NCBI GenBank assembly: GCA_900549355.1
Contig: UROA01000074.1
Location: forward strand, 1 to 9,900
DNA from: an uncultured Collinsella sp.
GTDB taxonomy: Bacteria; Actinomycetota; Coriobacteriia; Coriobacteriales; Coriobacteriaceae
Direction: 5' to 3'
Length of the DNA: 9,900 nt
A program made the position numbers and the translations under genes. This document shows, piece by piece, positions 1 to 5,732 of this stretch (position 1 is its first letter; each line of letters begins with the position of its first letter). Below the pieces are notes generated by a model. The model did no database searches. It was given only the letters and a program-made list of their open reading frames with translations, and was not told where the DNA came from.

Positions 1-148
1 CATCCTGGCCGGAAGCAGCGGCGCTACCGCTCTCGGCGCCCGAACCGCCGCAGCCGGTGAGGCCGAGGCCCGCCATGGCGCACAGGGCAGCGGAGCCGGT
101 CAGAAAACCGCGACGGGAGACGCCCGCCTTGAAAAGATCGTTGTTCAT
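1..148 (-). CDS. Tat-type lipoprotein, N-terminus only (probable substrate-binding protein)
   Basis: The reading frame starts at an ATG at 148-146 and runs off the left edge, so only 49 residues are visible. The start has a purine-rich Shine-Dalgarno (AAAGGAA) about 5-6 nt upstream. Residues 1-33 form a classic exported lipoprotein signal: a polar start, a twin-arginine motif SRRGF at residues 11-15, a hydrophobic Ala/Leu/Gly stretch, and a lipobox LTGC with the lipidated Cys at residue 33. A Gly/Ser/Ala-rich linker follows. This is the usual architecture of Tat-exported solute-binding lipoproteins of ABC transporters, and the modA product in this window has the same kind of signal. The mature domain lies outside the window, so the substrate and even the solute-binding role are inference. 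It lies 184 bp downstream of the double-cubane reductase on the same strand and could be co-transcribed with it. Confidence 0.8.
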   Translation of the reverse strand, partial: MNNDLFKAGVSRRGFLTGSAALCAMAGLGLTGCGGSGAESGSAAASGQD

Positions 149-183
149 TGAGTTCCTTTCGTGTCTGAACAAACGGACAGAAT

Positions 184-216
184 CTGCCGGGACGGCGGAA
201 ATCCCCGCCCCGGCAG
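184..216 (-). terminator. GC-rich hairpin between reductase and lipoprotein genes
   Basis: The arms CTGCCGG (184-190) and CCGGCAG (210-216) are perfect complements. They continue inward as GGCGG (194-198) and CCGCC (205-209) after a 3-nt bulge, leaving a 6-nt loop. The stem lies about 115 bp past the reductase stop codon. It is not followed by a convincing T-run on the minus strand, so it may be a weak or factor-dependent terminator, or an mRNA-stabilising hairpin inside an operon. A second small dyad (CCTATC/GATAGG, 283-299) lies nearer the reductase stop. Nothing else was recognised in the 149-332 gap. Confidence 0.35.
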
Positions 217-332
217 CTATGCGAAGCCGATCGGCGCCCTGCGGTGCATCCGGACACCGACCGGCACGGCAACAGAGAAATCCCTATCGCGTGGATAGGA
301 ACACCCGGCGGCACAGCTTAGCGCAGGTGCGA

Positions 333-1613
333 CTAAATCGTCTCGAGGAAGGCCTCGATGCGGGTCTGGAGCTGACCGGCGTCCTCGCCGGCGTAGTCGG
401 TCGTGATGTGCATAAACGGAATACCGGCCTCCTCGGCGGCCTTCTCCACGGCAAACGACTCCATCTCGTAGAGCGTGCAGAACTGCAGGGCCACGTCGAC
501 GATACCGTCGGCATGCAGGTCCTTGGCCATCTGGACAATGTCCTTCATACGCTGGTCGTTGGGCGTAAAGACAGCGCAGTTGATCTTAAAGTATCGCTCG
601 GCGATGGCGTCGAGCATCTCGTCGACCGTCTCGCCGGACTCGTCGACCAGATCCTTGTAGTAGCGCGAGCCCGTGCAGGACTCCTCGCCCACCACGACGC
701 CGCCGGCCTTCTCGATGAGGTTGAACAGTTTCCAGTTGGGGACGGCCATGGGCGTACCGGTGTACAGGATGCGCTTGGTGCCCTTGGGCGCCACACCCTC
801 GCCGGCCTCGACACGCTGCTCGCACTCGGCGGCCATCTCGTTGATGGCTCCGGTCAGACGCGGCGTGTCGTCCATAAAGGCGGCCTGAACGGTCAGCAGG
901 CTGTCGAGACCGCTGATGGGCGCCGGGTCGGCAGCGCGCGTGGCAGCGAGGCGCTGCAGGGCGCGACGCTTCTCATTGACGGCGTGGATGGCGGCCTTCA
1001 GACGCTCGGGCGTGATCTTGACGCCGCACTCTTCCTCGATCTTGGCGGCGAGCTTCTTGACCTCGGCCTTCCAGGTCACGAGCGTCGACTCGTCGTGTAC
1101 GTTGGGAATATCCATGACGTACATGTTCTTTTGCGTGGCAAAGAACTCGTAGGCCTTTTTCTTGCCGTCGCAGGTGTTCTCACCCACGACCAGGTCACTC
1201 GACTCAATGTAGGGGCAGACCTCGCCCAGCTTAAAGCCGGCAAAGCTCTTGATGAGCGGACAGGTGTTGCGCGGCAAGTGCTCCTCAACCTTGTCCGTTG
1301 CCCAGTCGGCACCCGAGCACAGGCCCACGGGGATGCCATCGCAGGCAAGCACGATCTCCTCGGGCACGTAGACGCAGAACGAACCGACGATCTTGGTGGC
1401 CTCGCCGCCCTTCTTGTCGAGCATCTCCTTAATACGGCCGCTGTGGATGTTGGTGGCGACAAAATCCAGGTAGGACGTAGACTTGGGGCGATTGTTCTGT
1501 GTCAGGAACATATCGCCGTACATCTGGCCCACGGCGCCCAGCAGCATGTCGTGGTCGGCAAGATTCATGCCGAGGCTTTCCCACATCGGATGGAAATCGA
1601 ATTCTTCAGCCAT
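333..1613 (-). CDS. Double-cubane-cluster anaerobic reductase (YjiM-like, HgdB/FldB 2-hydroxyacyl-CoA dehydratase superfamily)
   Basis: The 426-residue product matches the YjiM branch of the 2-hydroxyacyl-CoA dehydratase D-component superfamily closely, as I remember that family. Segments shared with E. coli YjiM include LPRNTCPLIKS (113-123), CPY (133-135), DLVVGENTCDGKKK (140-153), WKAE (181-184), ENGG-like EKAGGVVVGEESCTG (301-315), PNDQR (351-355) and the C-terminal DAGQLQTRIEAF (411-422). Cysteines 99, 118, 133, 148, 313 and 379 fall at positions conserved in the family and are the likely ligands of the [8Fe-9S] double-cubane cluster. Family members are cytoplasmic, oxygen-sensitive, low-potential reductases that receive electrons from an ATP-dependent activase. 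The physiological substrate is generally unknown. No activase gene is adjacent here. The ATG at 1613 is preceded by GAGAGGGGAA with good spacing. That ribosome site can be sequestered by an upstream segment (see the leader entry). Length is normal and I see no damage. Confidence 0.9.
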   Translation of the reverse strand: MAEEFDFHPMWESLGMNLADHDMLLGAVGQMYGDMFLTQNNRPKSTSYLDFVATNIHSGRIKEMLDKKGGEATKIVGSFCVYVPEEIVLACDGIPVGLCSGADWATDKVEEHLPRNTCPLIKSFAGFKLGEVCPYIESSDLVVGENTCDGKKKAYEFFATQKNMYVMDIPNVHDESTLVTWKAEVKKLAAKIEEECGVKITPERLKAAIHAVNEKRRALQRLAATRAADPAPISGLDSLLTVQAAFMDDTPRLTGAINEMAAECEQRVEAGEGVAPKGTKRILYTGTPMAVPNWKLFNLIEKAGGVVVGEESCTGSRYYKDLVDESGETVDEMLDAIAERYFKINCAVFTPNDQRMKDIVQMAKDLHADGIVDVALQFCTLYEMESFAVEKAAEEAGIPFMHITTDYAGEDAGQLQTRIEAFLETI

Positions 1614-1866
1614 GACGGTTCCCCTCTCGAACCAAAAATGAATAGCTACGGTATTTCTGCACGGTGGGCGGCGAAAACCCAGCCGTGCCTAAACCCGGAA
1701 TTTTGGGGAACCTGCTTTGCAGCTGATTATTTAGTTGTGCGTCGTCTCTCCCGGAGCCGTGAACATACCTGCTCATATGCGGCTCCGAGCCATATACAGG
1801 GCGCGCGCCGCAACGCGACGCGAATATGTCTTCTGTGGCATCAGCGCGCCCTCCTTTTCTCGTCGA
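1614..1866 (-). promoter_or_regulatory. Structured 5' leader of the reductase gene with a sequestered ribosome-binding site (candidate cis-regulatory RNA)
   Basis: Read on the minus strand, this non-coding stretch contains several strong inverted repeats in order. First is GGAGCCG/CGGCTCC (1786-1780 with 1759-1753), extended inside by CATA/TATG. Second is the short hairpin CTGC-AAA-GCAG (1723-1713). Third is a 10-bp hairpin, GCACGG+TGGG with CCCA+CCGTGC and one bulged base (1688-1659). Most telling, GGTTCCCC (1712-1705) is the exact complement of GGGGAACC (1624-1617), which is the Shine-Dalgarno region of the reductase. The third hairpin sits inside the loop this pairing would form. This layout is what a translational riboswitch or attenuator looks like. 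I do not recognise it as a known riboswitch class, and a ligand cannot be read from the sequence. The 5' boundary assumes the weak promoter near 1872-1877. Confidence 0.5.
1773..1841 (-). CDS. Possible 22-aa leader peptide upstream of the reductase
   Basis: An ATG at 1841-1839 is preceded by AAAAGGAG (1858-1851) with 9 nt between, a good Shine-Dalgarno. It opens a 22-codon frame that ends in TGA at 1775-1773. The peptide is strongly basic (MPQKTYSRRVAARALYMARS and two further residues), with five arginines and one lysine. It was too short for a standard gene call. The stop codon lies inside the first hairpin of the reductase leader, so a translating ribosome would open or block that stem, as in translational attenuation. 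The Shine-Dalgarno region overlaps an arm of an 8-bp inverted repeat (GGGCGCGC 1799-1806 with GCGCGCCC 1844-1851), so it may itself be sequestered. A short frame with a fair ribosome site can arise by chance, so confidence is modest. Confidence 0.3.
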   Translation of the reverse strand: MPQKTYSRRVAARALYMARSRI

Positions 1867-1871
1867 AGGTA

Positions 1872-1877
1872 ACTATA
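1872..1877 (-). promoter_or_regulatory. Candidate -10 box for the reductase leader
   Basis: The minus strand reads TATAGT here, within GATATAGTTACC, a 5-of-6 match to TATAAT. No good -35 hexamer is found 16-18 nt upstream, which would suit an activator-dependent promoter. Transcription would begin near 1865, just ahead of the leader ORF's Shine-Dalgarno. The assignment is an inference from position and a single hexamer. Confidence 0.3.
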
Positions 1878-1932
1878 TCAACGGTTGTCGTCCAGACGAT
1901 CACCGCCGACATGCGTACGACAGCGTCGGGAT

Positions 1933-1974
1933 GTGAGCATCTCACTGTCTGATAATTAATTATCAGACTGATAA
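1933..1974. promoter_or_regulatory. Cluster of three dyad-symmetric operator-like sites
   Basis: Three inverted repeats sit end to end or overlap within 42 bp. GTGAG-cat-CTCAC spans 1933-1945. A perfect 22-bp palindrome spans 1947-1968 (left half GTCTGATAATT, right half its exact reverse complement). TTATCA-gac-TGATAA spans 1960-1974 and shares its left arm with the palindrome. TGATAA or its complement therefore occurs three times (1950, 1960, 1969). The AT-rich palindrome stands out in GC-rich DNA. The only gene it can serve is the reductase on the minus strand. The site would lie roughly 70-110 bp upstream of the proposed start of transcription, a usual place for an activator. The regulator is not identifiable; the spacing is not that of the canonical FNR box. 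Confidence 0.55.
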
Positions 1975-2010
1975 GGTTTAGTCATGTAGAAATCGGCGAA
2001 CGGCGAAGTG

Positions 2011-2045
2011 AAAACAAAGCGGTCGAGGACTACCTCCTCGACCGC
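2011..2045 (-). terminator. Intrinsic terminator of the mod operon
   Basis: On the minus strand a perfect 11-bp stem (GCGGTCGAGGA, arms 2035-2045 and 2019-2029) with a 5-nt loop is followed at once by TTTGTTTT (2018-2011). It starts 13 nt past the TAA of the modC TOBE segment (2060-2058). This is a textbook rho-independent terminator. It closes the mod transcription unit and separates it from the reductase regulatory region. Confidence 0.93.
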
Positions 2046-2057
2046 ATCGCCCCCGCA

Positions 2058-2465
2058 TTATCGGCAAACGAGATGAATCCTGCTTGCATCAAAATGCATG
2101 CGCAGAGTCTCACCCGCCTGCGGCAGCTCTTCCACGGGTACACTCACCTTATTCACCTTCCACTGCAGACGCGTGGGCGCATCAGCACGCGGCACGTCCA
2201 GCAGTACCAGCCGCTCAAAGCGCGAATCGCTCACACGGGCCACGTGCAAATCGTAGCTGTTGCGACCGCGCTCCGCGCGATTGTCAACATGGAAGTAGCT
2301 CGCACGAATACCGAGGTACGTCACGTTATAGGGAACCTCATGGCCCACGTTAAAGGTCATGCCCCAGTCCAGGGCTTCAACTTCCTGAGGCCCAATCTTG
2401 CGCGCCCGGCTTGTGTTCTTGCAGCCCGTCAGACGCAGTGCCGCCAGCGGCTGGTCAGCGTCGGC
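2058..2465 (-). pseudogene. modC: C-terminal (TOBE/Mop) part of ModC, out of frame with the ATPase domain
   Basis: This frame has no start codon of its own at its beginning. It is open back to a TGA at 2504-2502 and overlaps the 3' end of the upstream modC frame for about 70 nt. It carries the ModC linker motif LTGCKN (Leu-Thr-Gly-Cys-Lys-Asn, about 2437-2420) followed by a TOBE/Mop-type segment with YLGIRASYFHV, the usual VGIRA-like signature. It ends at TAA 2060-2058, just before the mod terminator. In normal ModC this piece is contiguous with the nucleotide-binding domain and provides the C-terminal regulatory, oxyanion-binding region. Joining the frames needs a -1 shift, for example restoring one lost base, somewhere in 2431-2501. 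An internal ATG at 2360 could start a shorter product, but I see no evidence that it is used. Confidence 0.75.
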
Positions 2466-3139
2466 GGACGGCGGACCACGTCCTCGACGGAGCCGATCTC
2501 CTCAACATGCCCGTCGTGCATCACGCAGATACGTTGGCACAGGCGGCACGCTTCGTCGATGTCGTGGCTCACGTAGAGGACGGTGCGGTTGCACACATCG
2601 AACAGGTCGAGCATGTTCTGCTCGAGCGCGCTCTTAAGATAGGAATCGAGCGCGCTCATGGGCTCGTCGAACATAAAGATGCCCGGATGCGCCGCCACCA
2701 TGCGCGCAAGCGCCACACGTTGCTGCTGACCGCCCGAGAGTCGCGCGGGGTAGCGGTCGGCAAAATCGGCCAGGCCGAAAATGCCCAGATAGCGCTCGGC
2801 AAGTTTTTTGCGCGCTGCGGCGTCTCCCGCATCCTTTACACCGGCACATACGTTATCGGCCACCGTCATGTTGGGAAACAGCTGATAGTTTTGGAACAGC
2901 AGAGCGCATTTTCGCTCCTGGGGCGACAGGTTGATGCCCGCCGCCGAGTCAAAAAAGGTCACGCCGTTGACGACGATCTTGCCCTCGTCGGGCGTCTCCA
3001 CACCGGCAATGCAGCGCAGCGTGCAGCTCTTGCCACAACCCGAGGCGCCCAGCAGCGCCACGCGCTCCTCGCCAGCCTCGAGCTGAATGTCGAGAGTAAA
3101 GCCGGGATAGCGCTTTTTGATATCCAGAACGAGCGACAT
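2429..3139 (-). CDS. modC: Molybdate ABC transporter ATP-binding protein (nucleotide-binding domain; frameshifted 3' end)
   Basis: This 236-residue frame holds a complete ABC ATPase domain. Walker A is GASGCGKS (31-38), the Q-loop Gln is at 83 in FQNYQLFP, the signature is LSGGQQQR (134-141), Walker B is IFMFDEP (154-160) and the switch His is at 192 in VSHD. The product would power molybdate uptake as a dimer bound to ModB in the cytoplasmic membrane. The ATG lies 3 nt past the modB stop, with AAAGGGAGG as its ribosome site inside the end of modB, so the two are translationally coupled. ModC proteins are usually about 350 aa with a C-terminal TOBE domain. Here the frame leaves the family pattern after about residue 228 and stops at TGA 2431-2429, while the rest of ModC continues in another frame (2058-2465). 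It could be a real mutation giving a TOBE-less transporter, or a sequencing or assembly indel. Confidence 0.88.
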   Translation of the reverse strand: MSLVLDIKKRYPGFTLDIQLEAGEERVALLGASGCGKSCTLRCIAGVETPDEGKIVVNGVTFFDSAAGINLSPQERKCALLFQNYQLFPNMTVADNVCAGVKDAGDAAARKKLAERYLGIFGLADFADRYPARLSGGQQQRVALARMVAAHPGIFMFDEPMSALDSYLKSALEQNMLDLFDVCNRTVLYVSHDIDEACRLCQRICVMHDGHVEEIGSVEDVVRRPPTLTSRWRHCV

Positions 3140-3142
3140 GGC

Positions 3143-4585
3143 TTATCGACCTCCCTTTGCGACCGTGTCATCGCGCATAAGTTCGGCCAGCGCCTCGCGA
3201 TCGATACGCAAGGCATCGCCGCCCGCCGGGTCGAGCGAATCGCCCTGTCCGGCGAGATCTTCGGCCTGTTTGCGCTTCGCACGGGAGAGACCACGCTCGC
3301 GATACTTTTGCGAATGCGCGGTGTACATGTTGATGAACAGGATGACTAAGAAACTGAACACGATTACGACGATGACCCAAAAGAGCGCCACCGACGTATT
3401 GCCGCCCATCCATTCAAAGTAGATTGCGATAGGAATGGTCTGCGTAATACCGGCGTAGTTGCCCGCAAAGAACAGGGTGCAGCCAAACTCGCCCATCGCG
3501 CGGGCAAAGGCGAGCACCGCGCCGGCGGCAATCGAGGGCCAGCCAAGCGGCATCATAAGCTTGGTAAAGATGCGATGCTCGGACCAGCCCAGCGTGCGCG
3601 CCGCATCGAGCATCTGCGTGTCGAGGCTCTCGAAGGCTCCGAGCGCCGTACGATAGACGAGCGGGAACGACACGACGACGGCAGAGATCACCGCCGCGGG
3701 CCAGGTAAAGACGATCGAGATGCCGCGCGCGATGAGCCACCGACCGACCCCGGTCGATCGACCAAACAGCATGAGGAGCAGAAAGCCGCACACCGTAGGC
3801 GGCAACACCATGGGGATGGTAAAGACCGAGTCGAGCAAGCCCTTGATGCGACTCGAGGTACCCATAGTCTTCCACGCGGCGAACAGGCCCAGCGCAAAGG
3901 AGATCAGCAGGGCAAGGCCGCTCGTTTTAATGGACACCCAAAACGGTCGGTAGTCGATGCCGCCCAATAAGGAGGCCAGAGATGTCAAGGGCCCCTGCTC
4001 ATCCCGCAACACGACAGACGATGCCTCTACCATTTGAGCGCTATCAAGCCAACGCGCGCCGCCCTTGGCATCACCCGAGGCTGATGCGATCACCACATAG
4101 CGGTCCCCATCCGCACCGCGCTCGTCAAAGCCATAGGTATACCCGCCGGCATCAAACGTTGTTTCCGCCGTGACATACCAAGGAAGATCCACGTCCCCTA
4201 GCTGCGCACCTCCCATGCAGTTTGCGCTGTCGAGCTTACAAACGAGGGCTTTGAGACCCGATACGCACTCGTTATCCTGCGGATCCAATCCATACTTCTC
4301 GACCGCCTTGGGCGATATCCACACCACAACGCGATCGGCAGCAGGCGCCACCACAAGGTCCACGTCCTCGTCAACGGGAAAACGGTAGCCCTCAGGCTGG
4401 CCCTCCATGGCACGAGCGGTCCCCTTGGCCAACCGCTCAAAACCCTCGATCCCATAGGAAAGCCCATGAGCGGTCGCAGCAACCTGGGCCCCGTTCTCAG
4501 CGTCCCCAGCAAACGCAAATCCCGGCACCCAGCAAAGCGCGAAGGTCAAAGCACAGGCGACAAGCATGCGGAATCTATTAAGCAC
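3143..4585 (-). CDS. modB: Molybdate ABC transporter permease with large exported N-terminal domain
   Basis: The 480-residue product is about twice the usual ModB length (roughly 220-230 aa). Residues about 210-425 are a normal ModB core. Predicted membrane spans lie near 216-238, 254-275, 294-313, 350-372 and 402-421. The ATPase-coupling EAA-type loop, DAARTLGWSEHRIFTKLMMP, is at 327-346. In front are a cleavable-looking signal (residues 1-26, ending FAFA before GDAENG) and about 180 residues of soluble sequence, which would lie outside the membrane. This part has three cysteines (107, 116, 123) and no domain I recognise. A charged cytoplasmic tail of about 55 residues follows the last span. 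I chose the GTG at 4585-4583 because TTGGAG lies 6 nt upstream and it begins a standard signal peptide. A longer frame from a GTG at 4654, overlapping the modA stop, has no such support. It lies between modA and modC. Confidence 0.85.
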   Translation of the reverse strand: MLNRFRMLVACALTFALCWVPGFAFAGDAENGAQVAATAHGLSYGIEGFERLAKGTARAMEGQPEGYRFPVDEDVDLVVAPAADRVVVWISPKAVEKYGLDPQDNECVSGLKALVCKLDSANCMGGAQLGDVDLPWYVTAETTFDAGGYTYGFDERGADGDRYVVIASASGDAKGGARWLDSAQMVEASSVVLRDEQGPLTSLASLLGGIDYRPFWVSIKTSGLALLISFALGLFAAWKTMGTSSRIKGLLDSVFTIPMVLPPTVCGFLLLMLFGRSTGVGRWLIARGISIVFTWPAAVISAVVVSFPLVYRTALGAFESLDTQMLDAARTLGWSEHRIFTKLMMPLGWPSIAAGAVLAFARAMGEFGCTLFFAGNYAGITQTIPIAIYFEWMGGNTSVALFWVIVVIVFSFLVILFINMYTAHSQKYRERGLSRAKRKQAEDLAGQGDSLDPAGGDALRIDREALAELMRDDTVAKGGR

Positions 4586-4653
4586 GAAAAGCTCCAAGCG
4601 AATACAAGGACGGAGTGAAACACAAAACGATGGAATTATCGCGCCAAGCCGCA

Positions 4654-5526
4654 CTACACGGAAAGCTCAAAGCCATACTTGGCCCAAATCTTCTGGACCT
4701 TCTTGTTGGACAGGCAGAAGTCAATGAACGCCTTGGCCTCGTCGGCGTGCTCGGAGCTTTCGGCAACGGCACCCGGGTACACAATGGGCTTGTGCGAATC
4801 CTCGGGGCACACGAAGGCTTCCTCGATGCCGTCGTAGCGGTAGATGTCAGAGCTGTAGACAAAACCGGCCACGCAGTCGCCTGTAGAGACGTAAGACGCA
4901 GCGGTGCCGACCTTGTCGGCCAGGGCCACCTTGTCGGCGATCTCGGGCACATACTCGCCGTCGTCGCCCTCGGTACCGGTGTAGAGGCCCACGGAGGCCA
5001 GAGCCTGGTTGGCGTACTTGCCGGCGGGGACGGTCTTGGCGTCGCCGATGGCGATCTTGCTGTCCAGGTTCGCAACGTCGGCGATGGCCTCGACCTTGAT
5101 GTCGGAGCCCTCGGCGCGAATGATCACAAGGTCGTTGACGAACATGTCCTCACGCGTGTCGGCGTCGACGAGCTCAGCGGCCTCGGCGTCGTCCATGGTG
5201 CCCTTGGGGGCCGTGATGAGCACGTCGACGGCAGCACCGGCGCGCATCTGCTCGACAAGGTCGCCAGACGCCTTAAACTGCGTGTCGGCAAACGTGGTGC
5301 CGGTCTGCTCGGTGAAAAGCTCCTGAACCTCGGGCAGAGCCTTCTCGAGCGAGTTGGCGGCAAAGACCTGCAGCTCGACAGCTTTCTTGGAAGATGCCTT
5401 AGCAGAACCGGCATCGGATCCGGCCGGCTCGGACGTCTTGCTGCCCGAGCAGCCGGCAAGACCAAGGCCAGCAGCGGCGACAGCAGAAAGCGAGACAAAA
5501 CCGCGGCGAGAAACCATATCGAACAT
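4654..5526 (-). CDS. modA: Molybdate-binding lipoprotein of the ABC transporter
   Basis: The 290-residue product is the extracytoplasmic solute-binding component that captures molybdate (or tungstate) and delivers it to ModB. Residues 1-26 carry a Tat-like SRRGF motif (6-10), a hydrophobic stretch and the lipobox LAGC with Cys26. Family signatures follow: VFAANSLEKAL (54-64, with the oxyanion-binding Ala-Asn-Ser turn), ASGDLVEQMRAGAAVDVLIT (86-105), GDAKTVPAGKYANQAL (161-176), and YPGAV (250-254) near the C-terminus. Length is slightly above the usual 250-260 because of the lipoprotein linker. The ATG at 5526 has GAAAGGG about 6 nt upstream. A TTG two codons earlier abuts that ribosome site and is unlikely. 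It is the first gene of the mod operon, behind its own promoter and operator-like repeats. Confidence 0.93.
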   Translation of the reverse strand: MFDMVSRRGFVSLSAVAAAGLGLAGCSGSKTSEPAGSDAGSAKASSKKAVELQVFAANSLEKALPEVQELFTEQTGTTFADTQFKASGDLVEQMRAGAAVDVLITAPKGTMDDAEAAELVDADTREDMFVNDLVIIRAEGSDIKVEAIADVANLDSKIAIGDAKTVPAGKYANQALASVGLYTGTEGDDGEYVPEIADKVALADKVGTAASYVSTGDCVAGFVYSSDIYRYDGIEEAFVCPEDSHKPIVYPGAVAESSEHADEAKAFIDFCLSNKKVQKIWAKYGFELSV

Positions 5527-5586
5527 ATTCAACCCTTTCGGACGTTTTGCCCGGGTACTCCACTGCGGGCTTTATTCTGTTATTAG

Positions 5587-5615
5587 ATTATACTTTTTCG
5601 AGAATAGTAGTGCTA
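5587..5615 (-). promoter_or_regulatory. Promoter of the modABC operon
   Basis: The minus strand has a perfect -10 box TATAAT (5592-5587). An 18-nt spacer separates it from TTAGCA (5616-5611), a 4-of-6 match to the -35 consensus. The region is AT-rich in a GC-rich genome. It would start transcription near 5580, giving a leader of roughly 50 nt before the modA ATG at 5526. An inverted repeat spans this promoter (see the operator entry). Confidence 0.65.
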
Positions 5616-5653
5616 AGAAATTATTCTCGTCTGAGAATATATTTTCAGAATAT
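5599..5653. promoter_or_regulatory. AGAATA repeat cluster, likely operator of modABC
   Basis: AGAATA(T) occurs four times in 53 bp: 5601-5606, inverted at 5622-5627, 5634-5640 and 5647-5653. The first two form a perfect inverted repeat, CGAGAATA (5599-5606) with TATTCTCG (5622-5629), spaced by 15 nt and spanning the -35 and spacer of the mod promoter. The third sits in an 18-bp near-palindrome with one mismatch (5631-5648, CTGAgAA...TTtTCAG). A regulator bound here would block the promoter, as a molybdate-sensing repressor is expected to do. The sequence is not the ModE site known from proteobacteria, and no regulator gene is in the window. Confidence 0.5.
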
Positions 5654-5670
5654 GAAGCCCATCGGCTTCA
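5653..5670. repeat. Short perfect hairpin upstream of the mod promoter
   Basis: TGAAGCC-catc-GGCTTCA forms a 7-bp stem with a 4-nt loop. It lies between the terminator of the moeA-mogA unit and the mod operator repeats. On the minus strand it is followed by AT-rich DNA but no clean T-run. It may back up the upstream terminator or simply be part of the regulatory region. Confidence 0.35.
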
Positions 5671-5680
5671 CCTCAGCGTC

Positions 5681-5719
5681 AAACAAAAAAGGCGGAGCAG
5701 CCCGTAAGGTCGCTCCGCC
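5681..5719 (-). terminator. Intrinsic terminator after the mogA/moaB-like gene
   Basis: On the minus strand an 8-bp stem GGCGGAGC/GCTCCGCC (arms 5712-5719 and 5691-5698, 13-nt loop) is followed by TTTTTTGTTT (5690-5681). It starts 13 nt past the TAA at 5735-5733. It ends the moeA-mogA transcription unit and insulates the modA promoter. Confidence 0.92.
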
Positions 5720-5732
5720 GCAGGTAGTGCGC

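Noticed and set aside
1799..1860. GGGCGCGC/GCGCGCCC inverted repeat followed by CCTTTTC on the plus strand, as a possible terminator
   Set aside because: The loop would be 37 nt, the T-run is weak, and no plus-strand gene precedes it. The T-rich part reads as the leader ORF's Shine-Dalgarno on the minus strand.
1614..1866. Moco, cobalamin, T-box or fluoride riboswitch in the reductase leader
   Set aside because: I could not find the conserved core motifs of these classes as I remember them, and the gene downstream is not a typical target. A covariance-model search would settle it.
57..1952. A 631-codon open frame on the plus strand
   Set aside because: It is antisense to the reductase gene and its leader. 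The reductase has clear homology, a ribosome site and family motifs, whereas the plus frame has low-complexity Arg/Gly/Leu/Val-rich content typical of mirror frames in GC-rich DNA.
2411..3349. A 312-codon plus-strand frame
   Set aside because: It lies opposite modC and the end of modB, has no family motif, and is explained by codon bias on the other strand.
4615..5586. A 323-codon plus-strand frame
   Set aside because: It is the mirror of modA and also runs across the modA promoter; no recognisable domain.
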